Of a stretch of DNA of 64,000 nt, positions 54,674 through 61,823 are shown one piece after another. This DNA comes from Microlunatus speluncae (GTDB lineage: Bacteria; Actinomycetota; Actinomycetes; Propionibacteriales; Propionibacteriaceae): contig NZ_VKCZ01000010.1 in the NCBI RefSeq assembly GCF_009299835.1, forward strand, positions 62,001 to 126,000, read 5' to 3'. Positions within the stretch are counted from its first letter, which is position 1; each line of letters begins with the position of its first letter. Below the pieces are notes generated by a model. It made no database searches. It was given only the letters and a program-made list of their open reading frames with translations, and had not been told where the DNA came from. A program made the translations under genes and the position numbers.

Positions 54674-55933
54674 GTGGATCGTCGGTCATTGCTGGGTGGT
54701 GGATTGGCGCTGGGAGCGGGCGGCCTGCTGACCGCGTGCGGTGGCGGTGCCGAGCCCGATGTCACGAATACGGACCCCGGCCAGGTGTCGGGCAAGGTGG
54801 TGCACTGGACGTACCCGATGGGAGAGACCCAGCAGGACGCCTGGTGGCAGCCGCTGGTGCAGGAGTTCACCGCCAAATACCCGAAGGTCGAGGTCCAGGT
54901 GGTGCAGCAGCCCTGGACCGGCCGGGAACAGGCGCTGACCACCGCCGTCGCCGGCAAGTCGGCGCCGGACGTCGTCTATTTCAACCCCGACTTCGTGCCG
55001 CGGTTCGTCGAGGAGGATCTGCTGCTGAGCCTGGACGACGCGCTCGGTGAGGACCGGTCGGACTACGTGCCGACGGCGCTCAGCGCGTTCACGTACCAGG
55101 ACAAGTTGTACGGCCTGCCGCTGCTGATGACGATCGCCAATCCGGCCTACAACGTGAAGCTGCTCAAGGAACTGGGGCTGGCCCAGGCGCCGGTGAGCTG
55201 GGATGAGATCCGTGACGCGGCCAAGGCGTGCGTCGCCCGGGATCTCACCTTCGCCAACTACCAGGCCAGCGACGGCTCGCTGAACCTGACCTACTACCCG
55301 TTCCTCTGGCAGGCCGGCGGTCAGGTGCTCAGTGACGACCTGACCAAGGCGGCGTTCCAGGAGGAGCCGGGGGTCCGGGCGCTGACGTTCCTGCGTGAGC
55401 TGGCCGACCTGAAGGCGTTGAACAATGCGGGGCTGACCCAGCCGGTCGGCAAGGTCGAGCAGACCCGGTTCGCCCGGGGCACCGAGCTGATGAACCTGAC
55501 CCTGGACGCTCCGATGCCCGAAACGATCATGGCCAAGGGTTCGGTCAAGGGCAGCCAACCGTTCAAAGATCAACAACAGGTCGTGTACGGGTCGGTCGGC
55601 GGCCTGTCGATCTTCAAGATGTCGAAGTCGCCCGAGGCGGCGGTCGCCTGGGCCAAGTTCGTCACCGAGAAGACGACGATGCAGAAGTTCCTCAATGCCG
55701 CCGGCTTCCTGCCGCCGCGGACCTCGCTCAAGGACATGTACGCCGACAACGAGGACCAGTCGTTCAAGCTGCAGTTCGTCGACCAGGTCAAGATCGGCGT
55801 GCTGCACCCGAAGGCGCGCGAGATCATCGACACGGTGCGGCCGCATCTGCAGGGATGCCTGCTGGGCAAGACCGATCCGGCGGCCACGCTGACCGCCGCG
55901 GCGGCCGAGGTCGACGCGCTGCTCGCCCGGTGA
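54674..55933 (+). CDS. Sugar ABC transporter, solute-binding lipoprotein
   Basis: 419 residues from GTG with AAAGGA upstream. Signal peptide MDRRSLLGGGLALGAGGLLTAC has a twin-arginine-like start and a lipobox with Cys22. The mature protein is a family-1 extracellular solute-binding protein (KVEVQVVQQPWTGREQALTTAVAG, DVVYFNPDFVPRF, LYGLPLLMTIANPAYN, AAVAWAKFVTEKTTM). First gene of an operon with two permeases. Family-1 members bind oligosaccharides or glycerol-3-phosphate; the exact sugar is unknown. Confidence 0.93.
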   Translation: MDRRSLLGGGLALGAGGLLTACGGGAEPDVTNTDPGQVSGKVVHWTYPMGETQQDAWWQPLVQEFTAKYPKVEVQVVQQPWTGREQALTTAVAGKSAPDVVYFNPDFVPRFVEEDLLLSLDDALGEDRSDYVPTALSAFTYQDKLYGLPLLMTIANPAYNVKLLKELGLAQAPVSWDEIRDAAKACVARDLTFANYQASDGSLNLTYYPFLWQAGGQVLSDDLTKAAFQEEPGVRALTFLRELADLKALNNAGLTQPVGKVEQTRFARGTELMNLTLDAPMPETIMAKGSVKGSQPFKDQQQVVYGSVGGLSIFKMSKSPEAAVAWAKFVTEKTTMQKFLNAAGFLPPRTSLKDMYADNEDQSFKLQFVDQVKIGVLHPKAREIIDTVRPHLQGCLLGKTDPAATLTAAAAEVDALLAR

Positions 55934-56835
55934 CGACGACCGCGGCGTCGGGGGCCACGACCCGGCGGCGGCCGTGGTGGCGGTCCAACGCCGCGGTGTT
56001 CGCCTATGTCTTCGTGCTGCCGTACGTGCTGCTGTTCGCGGTGTTCCGGATCGCGCCCACGCTGTACGGGATCGGGCTGTCGCTGGCCGACGTCAGCCTG
56101 TCCGGGCGGGTGAAGTGGGCCGGGCTGGCGAACTTCCAGCGGCTGTTCGGCGACAGCCTGTTCTGGCAGGCGCTCGGCGTCACCGTGCTCTACACGGTGA
56201 TCGCGATCCCGCTCTGCCTGGCCGTCGCGCTGGTGATGGCGTCGCTGGTGAACCGGCCGCTGCGCGGGATCAGCGTCTACCGGGTGATCTTCTTCGTCCC
56301 GGTGGTGACCAGCTCGGTGATGTCGGGCGTGATCTTCAAATGGCTCTACACCAGCGACGGCCCGCTGAACGCGGTGCTGACCGCGGTCGGGCTGCCACCC
56401 GCCGACTGGCTGGGCTCGACCAGTCTGGTGCTGCCGTCGCTGGCGATCGTGCAGGCCTGGACCCGGTTCGGCTACGACATGTTGATCTTGCTCGCCGGGA
56501 TGCTGGCCATTCCGGAGGAATACTATGAAGCGGCCAAGATCGACCGGACCACCGCCTGGCAACGGTTCTGGCACATCACCCTGCCGCTGCTCCGGCCGGC
56601 GCTGTTCTTCGTCCTGGTGCTGGAGACGATCAACTCGTTCCAGGTGTTCGATCACATTCTGGTGATGACCGCCGGCGGTCCGGTCCGGGCGTCCTATTCG
56701 CTGACGTACATGATCTATGACCAGGCCTTCAACTATTCGGAGTTCGGCTACGGGGCGGCGGCCGGAATGGTGTTGCTGGTGTTGATCCTGCTGATCTCGC
56801 TGCTCCAGAACGTGATCGTGGGGCGGCGCCGATGA
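55930..56835 (+). CDS. Sugar ABC transporter permease (MalF/UgpA type)
   Basis: 301 residues, GTG overlapping the previous stop. Six helices, with the EAA loop EEYYEAAKIDRTTAWQRFWHITLPLLRPAL near the C-terminus. Forms the membrane channel with the following gene. Confidence 0.93.
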   Translation: MTTTAASGATTRRRPWWRSNAAVFAYVFVLPYVLLFAVFRIAPTLYGIGLSLADVSLSGRVKWAGLANFQRLFGDSLFWQALGVTVLYTVIAIPLCLAVALVMASLVNRPLRGISVYRVIFFVPVVTSSVMSGVIFKWLYTSDGPLNAVLTAVGLPPADWLGSTSLVLPSLAIVQAWTRFGYDMLILLAGMLAIPEEYYEAAKIDRTTAWQRFWHITLPLLRPALFFVLVLETINSFQVFDHILVMTAGGPVRASYSLTYMIYDQAFNYSEFGYGAAAGMVLLVLILLISLLQNVIVGRRR

Positions 56836-57674
56836 GCGCCCCGGTGCTGTCCCGACGGCCGCTCCGCCGCGGCCGCAAACAGCTGTTCTGGCACTTCCCG
56901 CTGGCGTTGGCCGCACTGCTCACCCTGTTTCCGTTCTACGCGATGGTGATCATCTCGCTCCGGCCGGGGCAGCCGATCGAGTTGCCGCAGTCGCTGATCC
57001 CCGGCGGGCTCAACCTGTCCGCGTACGCCGAGGCGCTGAGCTCGGACCGGATCGGTCGCTGGATCGCCAACTCGACCATCTATTCGGTGGCCTCGGTGAT
57101 CTTGGTGCTGCTGTTCGCCTCGATGGCCGGCTATGCCTTTGCCAAGAAGCGATTCCTCGGCCGGGAGCTGATGTTCTGGGTGTTCATCGCCATGTTGATG
57201 GTGCCGGCGCACCTGACCCTGATCCCGCTGTTCCTGATCGTCAGCAACCTCGACGGGCTGGACACGATGTGGGGCGTGCTGGTGCCGACGCTGGCCAACG
57301 CGCAGGCGATGTTCCTGATGCGGCAGTTCATCATGGACATCCCGGACGAGCTGATCGAGGCGGCCAAACTCGACGGCGCCGGCGAGTTGCGGATCTATTG
57401 GTCGATCATCCTGCCGCAGACCCTGCCGATCCTGGCCACGCTCGGCACCTTCGTCTTCCTCTGGCACTGGAACGACTTCCTCTGGCCGTTGGTGATCATG
57501 CGCGACCCCAACAACTACATGCTGACCGTCGGACTGAACTCCCTGCAGGCCCAGGAAAGCCTGCTGGCCACCGTGATGGCGGCCGCGACCGTCACGTTCC
57601 TGCCGGCTTTCCTGGTCTTCATCCTGCTGCAGCGCTTCTTCATCCGCGGCGTGATGATGAGCGGGCTGAAATAG
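56832..57674 (+). CDS. Sugar ABC transporter permease (MalG/UgpE type)
   Basis: 280 residues, ATG overlapping the previous stop (ATGA). EAA loop IPDELIEAAKLDGAGELRIYWSIILPQTLPILATL. No ATPase gene follows; in many Actinobacteria a shared MsiK-type ATPase serves several such importers, so the missing subunit is probably supplied in trans. Confidence 0.93.
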   Translation: MSAPVLSRRPLRRGRKQLFWHFPLALAALLTLFPFYAMVIISLRPGQPIELPQSLIPGGLNLSAYAEALSSDRIGRWIANSTIYSVASVILVLLFASMAGYAFAKKRFLGRELMFWVFIAMLMVPAHLTLIPLFLIVSNLDGLDTMWGVLVPTLANAQAMFLMRQFIMDIPDELIEAAKLDGAGELRIYWSIILPQTLPILATLGTFVFLWHWNDFLWPLVIMRDPNNYMLTVGLNSLQAQESLLATVMAAATVTFLPAFLVFILLQRFFIRGVMMSGLK

Positions 57675-57713
57675 GCCTTTGCACCGGATCCGAAATCGTG
57701 GATCAATGGGGGA

Positions 57714-58676
57714 GTGGCAGACTCCGAGTTCCTGGCCGAGTTGCATGATCGGTTCGCCGCTCCGCGCGCGGCGGTCGCCGAGCTGATCACCCGCTCGGCG
57801 AACCGCGACCTCGCCGAGTTGGACCGGCTCACCCTCGGTGACGAGAACGAGGTCTATCGCGCCCGGCTGAGCGACGGCGCCGTCGTCTTCGCCCGGATCC
57901 GGCGTCCCGGCGAGGGGACCTTCGCGGCCGAGTCCTGGGCGATGGACCGGGCCCGCGCAGCCGGAACGCCGATTCCCGAGGTGCTCGCGCTCGAGGAGAT
58001 CGACTCCGAGCACGGTCCGCGCCCGATCATGATCATCACCGCCTCACCGGGTCGCCAGTTGGCCGAGGTGCTGCCGTCCCTGACCGAGGCGCGGCGTCGC
58101 ACCGTGATGACAGCCATCGGTCAGGTCCTGGCCGCCCTGCACTCCGTCGCGACGTCGGGCGTGGGCCGACCGGCCGCTGACGGTAGTTGGCCGGATCGCG
58201 AAGCGGCGCGAGCGGCGTTCAATGCCGAGCGCACCGGCCAGCGCCCCCAGCTCCTCAGCGCGGGGCTGACGCCGGCCGAGGTGGACCGGGCGATCGCCGT
58301 GATCGGCACTTCACCCGATACGCCGGCGGCGACGGACCCGGTGCTGTGTCACGGCGATCTGCACTCCGCCCACGTCTTCGTGGACGACGACCTGGAGGTG
58401 TGCGGGATCATCGACTGGGGCCTGTGGCACGGAGGCAGCGCGGTCGGTGAGCTGGCCACGATGATGATGGGTTACGACCGGCCGGACTTCGAGGCGATCC
58501 TGGCCGGCCACGGGTCCGACGGCGCCGACGGGCCCGGGCTCCGGCAGCGGCTGGCCCGCTCGGTGATCATTCAGGCGATCGGCCACATCGCCTGGCACGA
58601 GAGCATCGGCAACGCCGACGGCACCGCCCACTACGTCACCGCGCTCCGTGGCGCCCTCGCCGACCTGGAGGGCTGA
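57714..58676 (+). CDS. APH-type phosphotransferase family protein
   Basis: 320 residues from GTG. Kinase-like fold with the Brenner motif VLCHGDLHSAHVFVDD and the metal motif GIIDWGLWHGGSAVGELATMM. N-terminal lobe contains GDENEVYRARLSDGAVVFARIRRPG. Family members phosphorylate aminoglycosides, homoserine, fructosamine or other small molecules; the substrate here cannot be told. Same strand as the ABC transporter, 39 bases downstream. Confidence 0.82.
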   Translation: MADSEFLAELHDRFAAPRAAVAELITRSANRDLAELDRLTLGDENEVYRARLSDGAVVFARIRRPGEGTFAAESWAMDRARAAGTPIPEVLALEEIDSEHGPRPIMIITASPGRQLAEVLPSLTEARRRTVMTAIGQVLAALHSVATSGVGRPAADGSWPDREAARAAFNAERTGQRPQLLSAGLTPAEVDRAIAVIGTSPDTPAATDPVLCHGDLHSAHVFVDDDLEVCGIIDWGLWHGGSAVGELATMMMGYDRPDFEAILAGHGSDGADGPGLRQRLARSVIIQAIGHIAWHESIGNADGTAHYVTALRGALADLEG

Positions 58677-58677
58677 C

Positions 58678-59211
58678 TCACCAGCCGGTCGTGCCGTCGA
58701 TCTTCTGCCGGAGCAGGTCGGCGTGGCCGTTGTGCCGGGCGTACTCCTCGATCAGGTGCAGCAGTTGCCAGCGGACCGAGGCCGGGCGGCCGTTCCACAT
58801 CGGGACCCCGAACTCGTCGTCCAGGGCGAATCGGGCGGCGATCTCCCGGCTCGCCTCCAGCTCGGCCAGGAAGGCGGCATAGCTGGCGGCCGCGACGTCC
58901 GGCCGGGCGCCGTTGAAGTCGGCACCGCCGGTCGGGTACGCCCGCGCCCGGTCCTGCTGGCCGTCCATGGCGAGGGTGAACCAGGTCCGCTCGACCTGGG
59001 TCAGGTGCCGCAGCAGGCCGAGCAGCGACAGGTTGGACGGCGGCAGGGCCTGCTCGGCCAGTTGCTCGGCGGTGAGGCCGGCGCACTTGTGCAGCAGGGT
59101 CTCGCGGTGGATCTCGAGCCGGGTGTCGATCATGGTGCGTTCGTCGGCGATCACCAGCTCGAACTCATCGGTACGGTCGACGGCAGGGGCGGTCCAGGGC
59201 ATGGGCGGCAT
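58678..59211 (-). CDS. DinB-like (DUF664) protein
   Basis: 177 residues. Four-helix DinB/mycothiol-S-transferase fold with a His triad pattern: RETLLHKCAGLTAEQLAEQ, LGLLRHLTQVERTWF and LHLIEEYARHNGHADLLRQKIDG. The C-terminal HxxxH with the central His (RHLTQVE) is the usual metal site. May be a mycothiol-dependent detoxification enzyme, as in several relatives. It converges with the phosphotransferase; the two coding regions are separated by one base. Confidence 0.88.
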   Translation of the reverse strand: MPPMPWTAPAVDRTDEFELVIADERTMIDTRLEIHRETLLHKCAGLTAEQLAEQALPPSNLSLLGLLRHLTQVERTWFTLAMDGQQDRARAYPTGGADFNGARPDVAAASYAAFLAELEASREIAARFALDDEFGVPMWNGRPASVRWQLLHLIEEYARHNGHADLLRQKIDGTTGW

Positions 59212-59248
59212 GCTGGCCCGCCGCGGACGTCCTCGTCAACGCCGGATC

Positions 59249-60895
59249 TCAGCGCCTGGCCAGCAGCCGCAACAGGGCGGGATCCTCGCTACGGTAGGGA
59301 GAGAGGCCGGTGCCCTGCTGCTGATCGGTGATCGTCCAGCCGCGGTCGCCGAGCTGGCCGATCACCTCGGCCGGCGGCGGGAACCGGCGGAACGACCGCA
59401 GATGGGCCTTGGGCCGCTTCTGGTCGGCGTCGATCCGCAATTCGGCCGCCAACACATCACCGGCCCGACCATGCTCGGCCAACAGGTCGAGCAGGGCCAG
59501 CCAGCCGGGCTCGGGCAGGGTGTGCACCAGGAACCGGGCGTAGCTCAGCAACGGCTCGCCCGCTTCGCCTCGGGCCTGGTCCAGCACCGCGCTCACGGCG
59601 CCGCGATCGGCAAGATCAACTTCCCGGAAGTCGACTCCGGTCACCCGGTCCCGGGCGATGGTCAGCGCGGCCGGGATCCGGTCGATCCCGATCACCGTAC
59701 GGCCGCCGGCAGTCAGCCCGGCCGTGTCCCGCCCGTCGCCGCAACCAAGATCGACGGCGCGTCCCGGCAGGTCCGGATGATCAAGAACCCAGCTCAGGAA
59801 CGGCGACGGAGGCAGGGGACGGGCTCGGGCGTAGAAATCGCGCCAGTACAGCCAATCCTGCAGATCCAGGCCGACCAGGGCCCGGCTTTCCCGCCGCTTC
59901 CGGGCGGTGAGCCAGCTGAATCCCGGGTCCGGGACCCGCCAGCCGGTGCCGTACAGATGGGCGACGACGGCCTCGGCGTCGGCCGGCACCAGCACCTCCC
60001 GGCCGGCCAGCGTCGTCGCGGCCAGCGGTTCGAAGGCGGCCACGCCGATCGGGTCGGCGGCGACGGTGCCGAACGGGAAGCCGACGGTGCCGTCGGGCCG
60101 GGCGATCAGGTGGAACAGGTCGATCTGGGCATCGCCGGACCCGGCGTCCCGGATCGCGATGCAGGACGACTTCGGCAGCACCTGGAAGCCGGCGTCGATC
60201 AGCGTCTCGGCCACCCGGACCAGCTCCGCCGCCGCTTCCCGCGGATCGCTGTGCCGGGCCAGATAGGCACTGTCGAAGTCCCGATCATGATCGATGAAGC
60301 CATGATCACGAACGGCGCCGAGCAGGGTGCCGTAGGCCAGGAACGTCCGCAGCCCGAACTCGTCGGCCAACACCCGGTGCACGGCCTGGTGCAGCCGCAG
60401 CACCTGGTCCTGCCAGCCATGATCGATGATCTTGCCGAGCTGGATCTTGCCGCCCTGGCCGAAGATGTGGCCGGCCGCCAGCAGCGTGCTCAGCTCCGCC
60501 GCCGAGGACAGCCCGTCGGTCTTCGGGCGATAGCCGTACGACTGCCGGTCGGTGATCAGGATCGGCCGGCCCGCGTAGCGTACGGACACGGTGTCGGAGG
60601 TCTTGGCGAAGCGCCAGAAGTCGTACAGCGCGAACCGGAACCGGCGTCGCTGCAGCCCGTCACCGGCCTCGCCCGCCGGCTGCGCGACGACCTCGGTGGC
60701 GACGACGTCGCCGAGGCAGAGCGCGATCCGGGATTCCGCCGTCTCCGGTGGCACCAGCACCCAGCCGGTGATCTGTTCGCGGCCGAGCTCGTCGACCCCG
60801 GCTGCTCCGGCCTCGTGGCCGGTCGGCAACCGCCGGCTGCGGCTGAGCCCTCGCCGCAGCAGTCCCCCGAGCAGTGATCGTGTTCGCGACGCCAT
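59249..60895 (-). CDS. LicD-like nucleotidyltransferase fused to a class I methyltransferase
   Basis: 548 residues from the ATG at 60895. Residues 1-115 are a basic N-terminus and a beta-rich segment of no family I recognise. Residues 165-330 are LicD/FKRP-like: HQAVHRVLADEFGLRTFLAYGTLLGAVRDHGFIDHDRDFD, with the acidic D-x-D pattern at 202-208. Residues 365-548 carry a Rossmann methyltransferase with SAM motif I VDLGCGDGRD (381-390), IGIDRIPAAL and a DVLAAELRI segment. LicD proteins transfer phosphocholine or phosphoethanolamine-like groups to surface glycans, so a modifying enzyme of teichoic acid or glycan is likely. Fusion of these two domains is unusual. Confidence 0.8.
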   Translation of the reverse strand: MASRTRSLLGGLLRRGLSRSRRLPTGHEAGAAGVDELGREQITGWVLVPPETAESRIALCLGDVVATEVVAQPAGEAGDGLQRRRFRFALYDFWRFAKTSDTVSVRYAGRPILITDRQSYGYRPKTDGLSSAAELSTLLAAGHIFGQGGKIQLGKIIDHGWQDQVLRLHQAVHRVLADEFGLRTFLAYGTLLGAVRDHGFIDHDRDFDSAYLARHSDPREAAAELVRVAETLIDAGFQVLPKSSCIAIRDAGSGDAQIDLFHLIARPDGTVGFPFGTVAADPIGVAAFEPLAATTLAGREVLVPADAEAVVAHLYGTGWRVPDPGFSWLTARKRRESRALVGLDLQDWLYWRDFYARARPLPPSPFLSWVLDHPDLPGRAVDLGCGDGRDTAGLTAGGRTVIGIDRIPAALTIARDRVTGVDFREVDLADRGAVSAVLDQARGEAGEPLLSYARFLVHTLPEPGWLALLDLLAEHGRAGDVLAAELRIDADQKRPKAHLRSFRRFPPPAEVIGQLGDRGWTITDQQQGTGLSPYRSEDPALLRLLARR

Positions 60896-60961
60896 GATCG
60901 GGGACCGTAGCGGTGGCTGATGAGAGTTTCGGTGTCGGACACGCCTGTCAGGATGATCCGC

Positions 60962-61813
60962 ATGACCGAACCGACCGGCCAGGTGCTGGAGCCGCTGCGC
61001 CGGCGCTACCTGCACTGGCTCGGCCTGTCCGAGGACGAGATCGTCGACGACCGGGACGAGGCCGCCGAAGATGTGCGGGCGATGCAGCTGGTGATCCGGC
61101 TGGAGCGCGCCGCCGAGCCGTCCTGGCACACGGCGATCGGCTTGGCCGCGACCGCCGCGGCCCGGCTCTGCCTGGATCCGCGGTCCGAGCCGGGCGGACC
61201 GTGGCACGAGGCGATGGCCGCCTACTGTGCCGGCCACATCCGCAAGGTGACCCGGCGGGCCAGGGGCGCCCAGTGGGCGGCACTGGCCGACCTGCCCGGC
61301 CTGGCCCTGTCCGACGGCGCCACCGAACTGATGGCCCTGCTGCCGGGCCGGATCGCCGACCTGGACAAGCGGGTGGCCAAGCTCCAGGTCGGCGGCACGG
61401 ACCTGCCGGTCGACCCGGCCCCGAGCGGGTCCGAACCGGCCGGAGCGCTGCGGCTGTGGCTGCCGCCGGAGCCGGTGATGACGCTGGGCAAGGCGATGGC
61501 GCAGACCGGGCATGCCGGGATGATCGCGGCGGCGCTGTTGTCGGAGCACGACCCGGTCGCGCTGGCCGCCTGGGCGGCGGCCGGTTGTCCGGTCGTGGCC
61601 CGGCGGGTCGACGCCGGCGGCTGGCGGACGCTGCGCGACCGGCTCGGCGACGGCGGCAGCGCCTGGCTCGGCAGCCGGCTGCTGGCGGTCCGCGATGCCG
61701 GCTTCACCGAGATCGCGCCGGGCACGATCACCGTGATCGCTCAGGCGCCGGGCGCGGGCGGTGAGAGCGAGATCTCCCAAAACGACTCTCGGCAACCGGT
61801 TCCGGGCGAATAG
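60962..61813 (+). CDS. PTH2-type peptidyl-tRNA hydrolase domain protein
   Basis: 283 residues from the ATG at 60962 with AGGA 8 nt upstream; other in-frame ATGs lie at 60920 and 60953. The C-terminal roughly 120 residues resemble PTH2: LPPEPVMTLGKAMAQTGHAGMIAAALL (the K..AQ..H core), RDAGFTEIAPGTITVIAQAPG (typical C-terminal strand). The N-terminal 150 residues are an alpha-helical extension found in actinobacterial members. PTH2 normally frees peptides from tRNA in archaea and eukaryotes; in bacteria Pth1 does that, so the role here is open. Confidence 0.72.
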   Translation: MTEPTGQVLEPLRRRYLHWLGLSEDEIVDDRDEAAEDVRAMQLVIRLERAAEPSWHTAIGLAATAAARLCLDPRSEPGGPWHEAMAAYCAGHIRKVTRRARGAQWAALADLPGLALSDGATELMALLPGRIADLDKRVAKLQVGGTDLPVDPAPSGSEPAGALRLWLPPEPVMTLGKAMAQTGHAGMIAAALLSEHDPVALAAWAAAGCPVVARRVDAGGWRTLRDRLGDGGSAWLGSRLLAVRDAGFTEIAPGTITVIAQAPGAGGESEISQNDSRQPVPGE

Positions 61814-61823
61814 GCTCAACCCT

